From NCBI RefSeq assembly GCF_900114605.1, contig NZ_FOTP01000001.1, forward strand, positions 1,240,001-1,304,000: a stretch of DNA of 64,000 bases. Direction: 5' to 3'. The DNA is from Bradyrhizobium sp. NFR13 (GTDB taxonomy: Bacteria > Pseudomonadota > Alphaproteobacteria > Rhizobiales > Xanthobacteraceae). Of the stretch, positions 1 to 9,325 are shown in pieces. A program made the position numbers and the translations under genes. Position 1 is the stretch's first letter. Every line of letters begins with the position of its first letter. Below the pieces are notes generated by a model that worked only from the letters and a program-made list of their open reading frames with translations, made no database searches and was not told the origin of the DNA.

Positions 1-233
1 CCCCCGGCATCGGCTTCTCCGGCGCGGCAGCCATCGACAGCGACGGCAAATTCGCGGGCCTCGCGCAATTGAAGCCACTGCTCGTTGCTGGCCCGCCCAA
101 TGCAGCGCCACAGGCGGCACTGGTGCCCGCGGAACTCGTGCGGAATTTCGTCAAAGCGAATGGCGTGAGCGCGAACGGCACCTCGACCGATGCCAGGGCT
201 GCGATGGTGCGTGTGATCTGCGTGCGGAAGTAG
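1..233 (+). CDS. C-terminal fragment, possible trypsin-like protein
   Basis: The reading frame is open from the left edge (first full codon at base 3) to a TAG at 231-233, giving about 76 residues, so this is the 3' end of a gene that starts outside the window. The fragment begins PGIGFSGAAAIDSDGKFAGL, which resembles the strand after the active-site serine in trypsin-like S1 peptidases (a GxSG-like turn followed by D-x-x-G-x-h-h-G). In place of the usual GDSGG it reads GFSGA, so a degenerate or non-catalytic member is possible. The rest is Ala-rich and ends RVICVRK. The assignment is tentative because most of the protein is missing. Confidence 0.45.
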   Translation, partial: PGIGFSGAAAIDSDGKFAGLAQLKPLLVAGPPNAAPQAALVPAELVRNFVKANGVSANGTSTDARAAMVRVICVRK

Positions 234-264
234 CTATTAGGATCCTGAGCGCACCAACGCGTCT

Positions 265-942
265 CTAATCCACTTCCTCGTACATCGCATCCATCTGCGC
301 CGCGAATGGTGTCGCACGCGGCGGCGGCGCTGCGGGGGCGCAGATGATCCGGCGTTCGAGTTGTTCGCGGTTCTGCTGCTCGACAAATTTCACTGCGAAG
401 CCGCCTTCGAGATGACGCACAACGCGGCCGATGCAGGCACCGACCGCCAGCGGCGTTCCGACCTCCGGCTGTACATCGGCCGAGACCGCGGCGCCGGACA
501 CCGACATGTCGATGACGAAGCAGCTTTTCATCGATCCGTCGCCAAAGGTCAGCATGGAATGCGGGCTCGCGGGAATGATGCGGGCCTGCTTGCGCTCCTC
601 GCGCACCATCGGGTCCTTCTGGAATTTCTCCAGCCAGGTGAGCTTGTCCGACAGCTTCTGGCGCATCGGCGGCGTCATGTTCAGTTCGAGCAGAAAACTG
701 CCCGAGATAGTGTCCGTGATGCGACCTTCGAGCTGACCGAAATCGCCGAAATAGGGCGTGATGCGATCGCCGATACGACCGACCACCGGCACATCGACAA
801 TCATCCGGAACGGCGAGACGCGGCTGGTCCGGCAAGCAAAACTGCGCGGCCTGCCTTCGGAGTCCAGCCAGTTCGACAGCGTATATTGCCCGCTGACGAC
901 AACATTGACGGCCCGCTGCTTGAGGAATTTTTCGACGGACAC
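265..942 (-). CDS. PilZ domain protein
   Basis: A 225-residue protein with a C-terminal PilZ domain, the c-di-GMP binding module. The basic motif EERKQAR sits about two thirds along, followed by the D-x-S-x-x-G turn as DMSVSGAAV; together these are the two ligand-binding signatures of PilZ. The N-terminal half (SGQYTLSNWLD...RTSRVSPFRM) looks like a second, degenerate PilZ-like barrel (YcgR-N type), which is inference. I start at the GTG at 942, which has GAGGG about 8 bases upstream. An ATG at 999 in the same frame would add a 19-residue Trp-rich leader without a good ribosome site. It is monocistronic and a likely second-messenger effector with unknown target. Confidence 0.8.
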   Translation of the reverse strand: MSVEKFLKQRAVNVVVSGQYTLSNWLDSEGRPRSFACRTSRVSPFRMIVDVPVVGRIGDRITPYFGDFGQLEGRITDTISGSFLLELNMTPPMRQKLSDKLTWLEKFQKDPMVREERKQARIIPASPHSMLTFGDGSMKSCFVIDMSVSGAAVSADVQPEVGTPLAVGACIGRVVRHLEGGFAVKFVEQQNREQLERRIICAPAAPPPRATPFAAQMDAMYEEVD

Positions 943-1114
943 AGGTTCACCCTCTACGGTACATTTCCACCACCATAGAAAACCCAGCCACGCGAGCATT
1001 TCCGCCCGCCGTGGTTATTTCGTTACTTATATACCCCTTCAAGTTGAGGAAATATTACCTGCAAATCCGGGCTATTTGGCCATGGCAGCCAGAAACACTG
1101 CCTTAGTCGAGGCT

Positions 1115-1912
1115 TTAGCCGGGCACCCGCCCCTTGATGGCATTGGCGCGGGCACTGCAGGTGACCCGCCCCGTCGCATCCTGTGCAAGTCCCGCCCGGA
1201 CACGCGATTTGAGCTGCGCGATTTCTGCAGGCGACATCACCGTCAAAGCCGCTTTCACAGACGGGCCCGCTGACGAGGCCTCCCAGAAGTCCTCAAAGTC
1301 GATGAACACGCGAGTCACGTCGATCACACGCGTTTCGACGTCCACCAGACCGGCGGTGGTCCATAGCGACTGCATCACATCGAGGCGCGATGCGTCCACG
1401 CTCGGCGGAAGCGATGGCATCTGGCCCATTTTGCGGAGTTCACCGAGGATCGGCTCCAGCGGAAAGCCGCCCCCGTCCATGTCCCAGGCATAGGCGGCCA
1501 CCGTGCCGCCGGGCGACACGACACGGACCATTTCCGACACGCCCCTGGCCGGCTCCGGCACGAAGAAGATCACCAGCGCCATCACAGCCACATCAAAGCT
1601 GCGATCCGGAAACGGCAGCGCCATCGCATCGCCCTGATGAAACGCGGCCATCGCCGCGCCCGGCCGCGTCCGCGCATAAGCAAGCTGCGGCTCCGAGGGA
1701 TCGATGCCGTCGATTTTCGCCGGCGCATGGCGTTCGGCAATCAACTGCGTAAACGCGCCGTTACCACAGCCAACATCAACCCAGGCCAGCCCTGGTTTTG
1801 GCGCCATCCACTCCAGAAAAATCTCGCCGGCGCTGCGGCTCCACACGCCCATCATCCGCTCATAGGACGCGCCGTCGTTGAAACGGATGGAGGGGGAAGA
1901 TGCGTCGGTCAT
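1115..1912 (-). CDS. class I SAM-dependent methyltransferase
   Basis: A 265-residue class I methyltransferase. The SAM-binding glycine loop is visible as VDVGCGNG (residues 45-52), the acidic ribose-binding residue follows in IDGIDPS, and motif II/III appears as [13 protein letters not shown] and [13 protein letters not shown], the arrangement of the Methyltransf_11/25 small-molecule families. The substrate cannot be told from the sequence. I chose the ATG at 1912 because GAGGA lies 5 bases upstream; a TTG four codons earlier is in frame but has no such site. It is divergent from rutA with about 190 bases between them, so the two may share a control region, but no clear operator was seen. Confidence 0.8.
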   Translation of the reverse strand: MTDASSPSIRFNDGASYERMMGVWSRSAGEIFLEWMAPKPGLAWVDVGCGNGAFTQLIAERHAPAKIDGIDPSEPQLAYARTRPGAAMAAFHQGDAMALPFPDRSFDVAVMALVIFFVPEPARGVSEMVRVVSPGGTVAAYAWDMDGGGFPLEPILGELRKMGQMPSLPPSVDASRLDVMQSLWTTAGLVDVETRVIDVTRVFIDFEDFWEASSAGPSVKAALTVMSPAEIAQLKSRVRAGLAQDATGRVTCSARANAIKGRVPG

Positions 1913-2099
1913 GGGTGTCCTCAATAGGATGTTGGCGGCAGATCATGAACGGAAATGCATCGCCTGCAACCTCTGCCTTCGTGGCGGGATCGTGGCGTCG
2001 GCGCGAAAGCACGTATCGGCACGGTTGTTGCTTTGTTCAACGCAAGCAGAATGGTTCGCGATGCCTTGGGGGCATCACACGGTTGCGGAGGAGAGCGAG

Positions 2100-3200
2100 A
2101 TGAAGGTCGGCGTATTCATCCCAATCGGGAACAATGGCTGGTTACTGTCCGAAAATGCCCCGCAATACATGCCGACTTTCGATCTCAACAAGGAGGTCAC
2201 GCTGAAGGCCGAACATTACGGGCTCGATTTCGTGCTCTCGATGATCAAGCTGCGTGGTTTCGGCGGGAAAACCGAATTCTGGGATCACAATCTGGAATCC
2301 TTCACCCTGATGGCCGGACTGGCCGCGGTGACCAAACGCATCAAGTTGTTCGCGACGGCAGCGACACTCGTGATGCCTCCCGCGATTGCAGCAAGGATGG
2401 CTGTGACCATCGATTCGATTTCGCATGGCCGCTTCGGCCTCAATCTCATCACCGGATGGCAACGTCCGGAATATTCGCAGATGGGGCTTTGGCCGGGCGA
2501 CGACTATTTCGCACGCCGCTACGAGTATCTCTCGGAATATGTCGAAATTCTCCGCGACCTCTGGCAGACCGGCGCCTCGGATCGGAAAGGCGAGTTCTTC
2601 CAGATGGAGGACTGCCGTGTCAGTCCGCGGCCGCAAGCCGACATGAAGATCATCTGCGCCGGCCAGAGCGGCGCCGGAATGGCCTTCTCCGCAAAATACG
2701 CCGACTACAATTTCTGCTTCGGCAAAGGCATCAACACCCCGACCGATTTCGCCCCCGCCGCCGAACGGCTGATCGAGGCCACGCGGGAGAGCGGCCGGCA
2801 CGTGACGACCTATGTTCTGTTCATGGTGATCGCAGCGGAGACCGATGAAGCCGCCTTTGCAAAGTGGGAGCACTACAAGGCCGGCGTCGATCACGACGCC
2901 GTCGCCTGGCTGGGCGTACAGGGCGCCGCCGATACCAAGTCCGGCAAGGACACCAATATTCGCCAGATGGCGGACCCGACGTCAGCGGTCAATATCAATA
3001 TGGGGACCTTCGTCGGCTCGTTCGCAACTGTCGCCCGCATGCTCGACGACGTCGCCACCGTGCCGGGCACCGAGGGCGTCTTGCTCACCTTCGACGATTT
3101 CGTTCAGGGCGTTGAAGACTTTGGACAGCGCATTCAGCCGCTGATGACATCACGCAAGGGCGTTGCGGAGGCCGCGGCAGAGGCATTGAAGGAGATGTAA
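2100..3200 (+). CDS. rutA: pyrimidine monooxygenase RutA
   Basis: A 366-residue flavin-dependent luciferase-like monooxygenase closely resembling Escherichia coli RutA, which opens the uracil ring between N3 and C4 using FMNH2 and O2. Shared blocks include [62 protein letters not shown] and [14 protein letters not shown]. Start is the ATG at 2100 with GGAG 8-9 bases upstream; the frame is open 74 codons further upstream, but that part does not look like protein. No rutB, rutC, rutD, rutE, rutF or transporter gene lies beside it, so the reduced flavin and later steps must come from elsewhere. It could act on another cyclic amide, but similarity to RutA is strong along the whole length. Confidence 0.9.
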   Translation: MKVGVFIPIGNNGWLLSENAPQYMPTFDLNKEVTLKAEHYGLDFVLSMIKLRGFGGKTEFWDHNLESFTLMAGLAAVTKRIKLFATAATLVMPPAIAARMAVTIDSISHGRFGLNLITGWQRPEYSQMGLWPGDDYFARRYEYLSEYVEILRDLWQTGASDRKGEFFQMEDCRVSPRPQADMKIICAGQSGAGMAFSAKYADYNFCFGKGINTPTDFAPAAERLIEATRESGRHVTTYVLFMVIAAETDEAAFAKWEHYKAGVDHDAVAWLGVQGAADTKSGKDTNIRQMADPTSAVNINMGTFVGSFATVARMLDDVATVPGTEGVLLTFDDFVQGVEDFGQRIQPLMTSRKGVAEAAAEALKEM

Positions 3201-3213
3201 TGGCTGACGTCGG

Positions 3214-3841
3214 CTAGCCGGCGATCGCTGCGAGGATTTGCTCCTTGCCGGATTCCCGGCGTCCAGCGTCCTGCGACATCACCCGAGGCAACATGGAATG
3301 GGTCTCCTGGGCGTCTGTGGCCAGACCGTGGCGGGTAAGAAGCCCCTTACCAGCATGGTAACGCACCAGAGCATCGGAATCGTCGAGCGCCGCGATCAAC
3401 GCGCGTGTCACGGCAGGCGCGTTAATATCGCCAAGTGCCTCGGCGGCACTCTGTCGCTGCAACGCATCTGGCGCAGATGCGAGAATATTGACGATAGAGT
3501 CTGACCAACGTCGATCCGACCTGATCTGCAGCAAAGCCTTCGCCAGATGTATCAGCGCATAAGGCTGCCAATCATCGCCCGCCCCCGTCTCTTGATGCGT
3601 GCTGCATCTGCCGTTCGGCCTCGAACAGAACCTGCAACTCGGCTTCCGCTTTCTGCGAGCGCAGCACACCCAGGCCAATCACGCTGCGCGCGTCAGGCAA
3701 ACGCTGGAACAGCATATCCTCAGCGTCTGCACGTTCCTCGCCGACGAGTTGCGCAAGCACCTCGAGGTCGAGGCCCTGACGCGCGGAGTCCGCATCCTCG
3801 AAGAAGCTGACGCGAAACCGTTCAAATAGCTCCGATGTCAA
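3214..3841 (-). pseudogene. HEAT-repeat protein, one-base frameshift
   Basis: Two overlapping minus-strand frames together make one HEAT-repeat protein. The first part (from the ATG at 3841) reads MTSELFERFRVSFFEDAD through FEAERQMQHAS and then runs to a stop near 3572. The second part, in the next frame, carries DDWQPYALIHLAKALLQIRSD, LQRQSAAEALGDINAPAV and DALVRYHAGKGLLTRHGL, typical HEAT helical pairs. The switch falls at a run of five C on the plus strand (3582-3586); removing one C joins the frames into 208 codons without a stop (SRDGAGDDWQPY). Either the gene is truly broken or the run was miscalled. It lies just downstream of mutM on the same strand. Confidence 0.7.
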
Positions 3842-3870
3842 ACGCCGCCCTCCGTCTCGAAGCGGTCACG

Positions 3871-4767
3871 TCACCTCTGGCACTTCGGGCACCAGAAGGT
3901 CGACCGTCCGTTCTGCACGAAGCGCTTCACAATGCCCGAACAGCCATCTGTCTGGCACGGCTCGCCTTCGCGGTCGTAGACCTGAAACGAGTGCTGGAAG
4001 TAACCCAGTTCGCCATCGGTCTGGCGATGATCACGCAGCGATGAACCGCCGGCCTTGATGGCCTGGTTCAGCACCTCGTGGATCGCAATGACCAGTCGTC
4101 TGGAATGATCGGTTGGTTCACCTTTTTTGGTCGCCAGCGTCGCTGCCAGCCGCCGCGGCGACAAATGCGACCGAAACAGCGCCTCGCAGACATAGATGTT
4201 GCCGAGGCCGGCGACGACGCGCTGGTCGAGCAGCGCTGCCTTGAGACTGGTCTTCTTGCCCGCGGTCGCGCTGGCCAGCAGCGCGGCATCGAAGGCGTTG
4301 CCCAGCGGCTCCGGGCCGATGTCTTTCAGAAACGGCTCCTGATCGATCTGGCTGCGCGCAAAAATCCTCATGAAGCCGAAGCGACGGGGGTCGTTGTAGA
4401 TCACCGACGAGCCCGACGACATGTGAAACACCACATGGTCGTGCGCGCGCTCGTCGCTGCGCGGATGATGGAAGGCGCCGGGCATCACGTTATTTTCATC
4501 ACCTGCGGCAGCATCGGAGACCACCCGGAACGAGCCGGACATGCCCAGATGCATCAAGAGAACGTCGCCGGAATCCAGATCCGCGAGCAGATATTTGGCA
4601 CGGCGGCCGAGGCTGGTGATCACCCGGCCGTGCAATCGCGCCGAAAAATCCGGCTGAAACGGAAACCGCAGGTCTTTCCGGCGCAATTCCAGGCGGGTGA
4701 TCCTGGACCCCTCCATGGCCGGCTGCAGGCCCCGGCGGACGGTCTCGACTTCGGGTAATTCAGGCAT
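3871..4767 (-). CDS. mutM: formamidopyrimidine-DNA glycosylase
   Basis: A 298-residue bifunctional DNA glycosylase/AP lyase that removes 8-oxoguanine and formamidopyrimidines. It begins [14 protein letters not shown], giving the catalytic N-terminal proline (Pro2 before Met removal) and Glu3 used in base excision. The helix-two-turn-helix region with [15 protein letters not shown] is present. The C-terminal zinc finger reads CQTDGC ... [13 protein letters not shown], with four cysteines; the first pair is spaced C-x4-C as in many alphaproteobacterial MutM proteins. It is divergent from ubiE with about 85 bases between the starts, the usual arrangement in this family. Confidence 0.97.
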   Translation of the reverse strand: MPELPEVETVRRGLQPAMEGSRITRLELRRKDLRFPFQPDFSARLHGRVITSLGRRAKYLLADLDSGDVLLMHLGMSGSFRVVSDAAAGDENNVMPGAFHHPRSDERAHDHVVFHMSSGSSVIYNDPRRFGFMRIFARSQIDQEPFLKDIGPEPLGNAFDAALLASATAGKKTSLKAALLDQRVVAGLGNIYVCEALFRSHLSPRRLAATLATKKGEPTDHSRRLVIAIHEVLNQAIKAGGSSLRDHRQTDGELGYFQHSFQVYDREGEPCQTDGCSGIVKRFVQNGRSTFWCPKCQR

Positions 4768-4852
4768 GATTCACGTCATTCACCTTGAGATAGGGACGTG
4801 ATAGCCCCATGCGCGCCGGCGCGCTATGGTCCGCCGCATTGAGGCTTTTGAG

Positions 4853-5623
4853 ATGAAAACGATGGATCAGCCGGGCGAAACCACCCATTTCGGCTTCAGG
4901 GACGTCCCGGTGGGCGATAAACAGACGCTGGTGAACGACGTGTTCCACAGCGTGGCCCAGCGCTACGACCTGATGAACGATCTGATGTCCGGCGGCATGC
5001 ATCGCGTCTGGAAGGACGTGATGATCAACCAGCTCAACCCGCCGCGCTCGGACGCACCGTTCGCGCTGCTGGACGTTGCCGGCGGTACCGGCGACATCTC
5101 GTTCCGCGCCGCCAGGGCGTCGGGCCTCGGCTTTTCCGCGACGGTCTGCGACATCAATACGGGGATGCTGGCAGTCGGCCGCGAGCGCGCGATCAAACAG
5201 CATCTCGAACATCAGGTGTCGTTCATCGAGGGCAACGCCGAAGAGTTGCCATTCGCCGACAAGAGCTATGACGCCTATACGATCGCCTTCGGCATCCGCA
5301 ATGTGCCACGCATCGACCGCGCCCTCAGCGAAGCTTACCGCGTGCTGAAGCCCGGCAGCCGTTTTCTCTGTCTCGAATTCTCGACCGTCGACGTGCCCGG
5401 TCTCGACAAGATCTATGACTTGTTCTCGTTCAAGGTGATCCCGCCGCTCGGCAAGGTCGTCACCGGCGACTCTGAATCGTATCAGTATCTCGTGGAATCG
5501 ATCCGCAAGTTTCCGAAGCCACCCGTCTTCGCCGACATGATCCGCGATGCGGGCTTTTCGCGCGTGAAATACGAACTTCTCTCGGGCGGCATCGTCGCAC
5601 TACATTCGGGCTGGCGTTTGTGA
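4853..5623 (+). CDS. ubiE: demethylmenaquinone/ubiquinone methyltransferase UbiE
   Basis: The C-methyltransferase of ubiquinone synthesis (also able to act in menaquinone synthesis), about 256 residues. The family signature is clear: [23 protein letters not shown] near the N-terminus, SAM loop [11 protein letters not shown], and IAFGIRNV with YRVLKPG further on. Start candidates are ATG 4853 (GAGG 8 bases upstream) and ATG 4862; I chose 4853. Its TGA overlaps the GTG start of ubiB (GTGA), so the two are translationally coupled; the ubiE-ubiB pair serves the same pathway at the inner membrane. Confidence 0.96.
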   Translation: MKTMDQPGETTHFGFRDVPVGDKQTLVNDVFHSVAQRYDLMNDLMSGGMHRVWKDVMINQLNPPRSDAPFALLDVAGGTGDISFRAARASGLGFSATVCDINTGMLAVGRERAIKQHLEHQVSFIEGNAEELPFADKSYDAYTIAFGIRNVPRIDRALSEAYRVLKPGSRFLCLEFSTVDVPGLDKIYDLFSFKVIPPLGKVVTGDSESYQYLVESIRKFPKPPVFADMIRDAGFSRVKYELLSGGIVALHSGWRL

Positions 5624-7188
5624 TCGCTGGTCTCTCTCATATGGCGCGGCTTGCCCGCGCCGGTTTCGTGTTTGCGCGCGAAGGCGTGTTCGGCGTCGTC
5701 GATCCGTCGCTGGTGCCGCCGCCGGGGCAACTCGCGCTGCGCATGGCGCGGCTCATTGAGCGGCCCGGCGCAAAATCCGGCGCAAGGCTGTCGCGCGCAC
5801 TGACGCGGCTCGGCCCGGCCTATCTCAAGCTCGGACAGTTTCTCGCGACCCGTCCCGACGTGGTCGGCGTTGCCATGGCGCGGGATCTGGAAAGCCTGCA
5901 GGACAGGCTGCCGCCATTCTCCCTGACCGAAGCCGAAGGCGTCGTCGCCGCTTCGCTGGAACGCCCTGTGGCGCAGCTCTATGCGAGCTTTAGCCCGCCG
6001 GTCGCCGCGGCCTCGATCGCGCAAGTGCATCGCGCCGAGATCGACAAGGACGGTGTCCGTAAGACGTACGCCGTGAAAGTGCTGCGCCCGAATGTCGCCG
6101 GGCAATTCCGCCGCGACCTCGGCGATTTCGCTTACGTCGCCCACAAGGCCGAAGAGCATTTTTCCGAAGCACGGCGCCTGCGCCTGATCGAGATTATCAC
6201 CACCATGTCGCGCTCGGTGGCCATGGAGATGGATCTCCGTCTCGAAGCCGCTGCGCTGTCCGAGATGGCGGAGAACACCCGCAGCGATCCGGATTTCCGT
6301 GTCCCCGAAGTGGACTGGGATCGTACCTCGCACAATGTGCTGACGATGGAGTGGATCGACGGCATCGCGCTGAACGATCACAAGCGCCTGGAAGACTCCA
6401 ACGTTGATCTGCCGGATCTCGGCCGCAAGGTGATCCAGAGCTTCCTGCGCCACGCATTGCGTGACGGCTTTTTCCATGCCGACATGCATCCCGGAAATTT
6501 GTTTCTGGACAGCGACGGCCACCTCGTCGCCGTCGACTTCGGCATCATGGGTCGGCTTGGCCTGAAGGAACGGCGCTTTCTCGCGGAGATTCTGCTGGGC
6601 TTCATCACCCGTGACTATCGCCGCGTCGCCGAAGTTCACTTCGAGGCCGGCTATGTGCCGGGTCACCACTCCGTGGAGAATTTCGCGCAGGCGATCCGCG
6701 CCATCGGCGAGCCGATCCACAATCGCACCGCCGAAGAAATCTCGATGGCCAAGCTGCTGACGCTGCTGCTCGAGGTCACCGGTCTGTTCGACATGCGCAC
6801 GCGGCCGGAATTGATCTTGCTGCAGAAGACCATGGTCGTCGTCGAAGGCGTCGCACGAAGCTTCGATCCCAAGCTGGATATCTGGAAGGTCGCCGATCCC
6901 GTCGTGCGCGAATGGATCGAGCGTAATCTTGGCCCATTGGGCAAGATTCAGGGGGCGGTCTCCGGCGCCGGCGAACTCGGAAAGGTCGTCGGCAGCCTGC
7001 CGGCCATGGCAACGCGCGCGCTGACGGTACTCGAACAGCTTGAGACCATGACCCGGGACGGCGTCAGGCTCGACGATGCGAGCATCGCCGCCATCGCACG
7101 GGCACGGGCCAAGCAGCTGCGCTGGCGCACGGTGGGCGTCTGGGTGATCGCGCTGTCGTTCCTCGGATTGCTGCTTTCCGTCCGCTAG
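5620..7188 (+). CDS. ubiB: ubiquinone biosynthesis kinase-like UbiB
   Basis: A 522-residue member of the ABC1/ADCK/UbiB protein-kinase-like family, required for ubiquinone synthesis. The family-specific KxGQ motif is [12 protein letters not shown] (Lys70-Gln73), the [10 protein letters not shown] block replaces the normal glycine-rich loop, and the catalytic segment HADMHPGNL and metal-binding [12 protein letters not shown] are intact. A C-terminal hydrophobic segment ([14 protein letters not shown], about residues 505-520) is the membrane anchor typical of bacterial UbiB. Translation starts at GTG 5620, overlapping the ubiE stop. UbiB is known as an ATPase helping lipid precursors reach the Ubi enzymes; a true protein-kinase role is unlikely. 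Confidence 0.95.
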   Translation: MIAGLSHMARLARAGFVFAREGVFGVVDPSLVPPPGQLALRMARLIERPGAKSGARLSRALTRLGPAYLKLGQFLATRPDVVGVAMARDLESLQDRLPPFSLTEAEGVVAASLERPVAQLYASFSPPVAAASIAQVHRAEIDKDGVRKTYAVKVLRPNVAGQFRRDLGDFAYVAHKAEEHFSEARRLRLIEIITTMSRSVAMEMDLRLEAAALSEMAENTRSDPDFRVPEVDWDRTSHNVLTMEWIDGIALNDHKRLEDSNVDLPDLGRKVIQSFLRHALRDGFFHADMHPGNLFLDSDGHLVAVDFGIMGRLGLKERRFLAEILLGFITRDYRRVAEVHFEAGYVPGHHSVENFAQAIRAIGEPIHNRTAEEISMAKLLTLLLEVTGLFDMRTRPELILLQKTMVVVEGVARSFDPKLDIWKVADPVVREWIERNLGPLGKIQGAVSGAGELGKVVGSLPAMATRALTVLEQLETMTRDGVRLDDASIAAIARARAKQLRWRTVGVWVIALSFLGLLLSVR

Positions 7189-7190
7189 GA

Positions 7191-7229
7191 TGATTGCAAT
7201 GCATGCACTTTGTGCTAGCATTGCTATCA
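7191..7229. promoter_or_regulatory. 39-bp inverted repeat, likely RHH operator
   Basis: Arms TGATTGCAATGCATGCAC (7191-7208) and GTGCTAGCATTGCTATCA (7212-7229) are inverted with 15 of 18 positions paired, around a 3-base TTT centre. The dyad lies right after the ubiB stop and ends 19 bases before the coaBC start. The outer half-site TTGCTATCA resembles, from memory, the half-site bound by gonococcal FitA, the family to which the N-terminal domain of the downstream protein belongs. A possible promoter (TTGCAA at 7194, TAGCAT at 7216, 16-base spacer) would lie inside the repeat, so binding would repress. Binding itself is inferred. Confidence 0.65.
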
Positions 7230-7248
7230 AAATAGCGCGAGACGCCTC

Positions 7249-8694
7249 ATGGCCAACCTGACGATCCGCAAGCTCGACGACGCCATTCGCGACGAATTGC
7301 GACTGCGAGCGGCGCGGAATGGGCGGTCGGTTGAGGACGAGGTGCGAGTCATTTTGCGGGAAGCGTCGCAAGACGGCCTCAAGACTGACGCAAGATTTCC
7401 GCAAGACGCGCCAAATCCGGAACCCCCACCCAAGCCCTTGAAAAATAGCGGCGATCAGCTCCGCGTCACGCTGATCATCGGCGGCGGAATCGCGGCCTAT
7501 AAAGCGCTCGATCTGATCCGCCGGCTGAAAGAGCGCGGCATCCATGTCCGCGTGGTGCTGACCCGCGCCGCGCAGCAATTTGTCACCCCGCTGGCCGCCA
7601 GCGCGCTGTCCAACGAGCGCGCCTATACGGACCTGTTCGATCCGCAGAGCGAATTCGATGCCGGGCATATTCGGCTCGCCAGGGAATGCGATCTCATCGT
7701 TGTGGCGCCGGCAACCGCTGATCTGATGGCGAAGATGGCCAATGGTCATGCGGATGATCTGGCCTCTGCGATTCTGCTCGCATCCGACAAACCGATCCTG
7801 ATTGCGCCGGCGATGAATCCGCTGATGTGGAATAACGCCGCCACGCGCCGCAATGTCGCGCAGTTGCAGCGTGACGGCGTGAGGATGATCGGGCCGAATG
7901 CCGGCGAGATGGCCGAACGTAACGAATCCGGTGTCGGCCGCATGGCGGAGCCGACCGAAATCGCGATTGCCGCTCACACATTCCTGCGGCCACCCACACC
8001 GAAGCCACTGGCCGGCAAGCGCGTGCTGATTACCGCAGGCCCGACCCATGAGCCGATCGATCCCGTGCGCTACATCGCCAACCGCTCGTCCGGCAAGCAA
8101 GGCTATGCAATTGCCGCTGCGGCACGGGCTGCAGGCGCCGAAGTGATTCTCGTCTCGGGTCCCGTCGATCTCGACGAAGTCCCGGACGTGACCATGACGC
8201 ATGTCGAATCGGCGCGCGACATGCTCGCTGCGGTCCGGTCCGCACTGCCCGTCGACATCGCGATCTTCGCGGCGGCCGTGGCCGACTGGCGCGTCGTCAA
8301 CGAGGGCGCGCAGAAGCTGAAGAAGACGGCCGGTGCTGCGATGGCGCCGCTGCAGCTCACGGAAAATCCCGACATCCTCGCGACGATCTCGAAACTTCCC
8401 GAGCATCGCCCGCCGCTGGTGATCGGCTTTGCCGCCGAGACCGAACATCTGATCGACAACGCCAAGGCCAAGATCGCGCGCAAGGGCTGCGACTGGATCG
8501 TTGCCAATGATGTCTCGCCAGCCACCGGTATCATGGGCGGCGACGACAACACCGTGCATCTGCTCACGCGCAGCAAGGACAGCGCCGATATCGCCGTTGA
8601 TTCGTGGGCACCGATGAGCAAGGAACAGGTCGCGACGACCCTGGTCGCGCGAATCGCCGATACCGTGACGCCATCCACGAAAGATCCATCATGA
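7249..8694 (+). CDS. coaBC: RHH domain-CoaBC fusion protein
   Basis: A 481-residue protein. Residues 1-40 ([36 protein letters not shown]) form a FitA-type ribbon-helix-helix DNA-binding domain. A Pro/Lys-rich linker (about 41-66) leads to a complete CoaBC: the CoaC flavoprotein decarboxylase ([16 protein letters not shown], catalytic His in [14 protein letters not shown]) and CoaB ligase ([38 protein letters not shown]). CoaBC makes phosphopantothenoylcysteine and decarboxylates it to 4'-phosphopantetheine for coenzyme A. No good internal start separates the domains. The flap where E. coli CoaC has its catalytic Cys (ACGDIGPGRM) reads [11 protein letters not shown], without Cys. The stop overlaps the dut ATG. 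The DNA-binding role of the fused domain is inferred. Confidence 0.93.
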   Translation: MANLTIRKLDDAIRDELRLRAARNGRSVEDEVRVILREASQDGLKTDARFPQDAPNPEPPPKPLKNSGDQLRVTLIIGGGIAAYKALDLIRRLKERGIHVRVVLTRAAQQFVTPLAASALSNERAYTDLFDPQSEFDAGHIRLARECDLIVVAPATADLMAKMANGHADDLASAILLASDKPILIAPAMNPLMWNNAATRRNVAQLQRDGVRMIGPNAGEMAERNESGVGRMAEPTEIAIAAHTFLRPPTPKPLAGKRVLITAGPTHEPIDPVRYIANRSSGKQGYAIAAAARAAGAEVILVSGPVDLDEVPDVTMTHVESARDMLAAVRSALPVDIAIFAAAVADWRVVNEGAQKLKKTAGAAMAPLQLTENPDILATISKLPEHRPPLVIGFAAETEHLIDNAKAKIARKGCDWIVANDVSPATGIMGGDDNTVHLLTRSKDSADIAVDSWAPMSKEQVATTLVARIADTVTPSTKDPS

Positions 8695-9155
8695 GCGCTG
8701 CCATCCCCGTTCAGGTCGACGTCCGGCAGCTCCCGCATGGCGCAGGCCTCGCGCTGCCAGCCTATCAAACCGCGCATGCCGCCGGCCTCGATCTGCTCGC
8801 CGCGGTTCCCGAGGACAGCCCGATGATTCTCGCCAGCGGCAAATATGCGCTGGTGCCGACCGCGCTGACTATTGCGCTACCACCCGGCTATGAAGCGCAG
8901 GTGCGCCCGCGTTCGGGTCTGGCTGCCAAGCATGGCATCACCGTGCTGAACTCACCGGGCACCATCGACGCCGATTACCGCGGCGAGATCGGCGTGCTGC
9001 TGATCAATCACGGCCCGACAGACTTCACGATCAAACGCGGCGAGCGAATCGCGCAGATGGTGATCGCGCCGGTCACGCATGCGGAACTCGTGGTGGCCGC
9101 GGCGCTCAGCGAAACCGAACGTGGCAGCGGCGGCTTCGGATCCACCGGCCGCTAG
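8691..9155 (+). CDS. dut: dUTP diphosphatase
   Basis: A 154-residue trimeric dUTPase that hydrolyses dUTP to dUMP and PPi, keeping uracil out of DNA and feeding dTMP synthesis. All five family motifs are present: AGLDLLAA (I), RPRSGLA (II), [13 protein letters not shown] (III, with the catalytic Asp and uracil-binding Tyr), RIAQMVI (IV) and [11 protein letters not shown] (V, the flexible C-terminal arm). The ATG at 8691 overlaps the coaBC stop (ATGA). The coaBC-dut pair is a widespread bacterial arrangement. Confidence 0.97.
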   Translation: MSAAIPVQVDVRQLPHGAGLALPAYQTAHAAGLDLLAAVPEDSPMILASGKYALVPTALTIALPPGYEAQVRPRSGLAAKHGITVLNSPGTIDADYRGEIGVLLINHGPTDFTIKRGERIAQMVIAPVTHAELVVAAALSETERGSGGFGSTGR

Positions 9156-9325
9156 CGCGCATTTCGTCACATCGCTTAGCATTTGAATCAAAGGCGCCTG
9201 CATTTTTTAACCGGGGACTCTGCGTTCACGGTCTGGACTCTTACCCGGCGACTCCCGAAGCGGATATTGTCGAACGATTCGCGATCGGTGAGGGGCTGGT
9301 CGGGAAGACGTGCGGTTTGGGGCGA

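Noticed and set aside
1878-2099. N-terminal extension of rutA by 74 residues
   Set aside because: The extra part overlaps the methyltransferase start and does not resemble RutA; the ATG at 2100 has a good ribosome site.
7249-7440. A free-standing antitoxin gene of a toxin-antitoxin pair
   Set aside because: There is no stop after the RHH domain and no PIN-domain toxin next to it; the frame runs straight into CoaBC.
5482-8559. An open frame of about 1,025 codons on the minus strand, antisense to ubiB, coaBC and part of ubiE
   Set aside because: It is a shadow of the codon bias of the high-GC plus-strand genes. The translated sequence is His/Arg/Asp-rich without any recognisable domain, and the genes on the other strand are certain.
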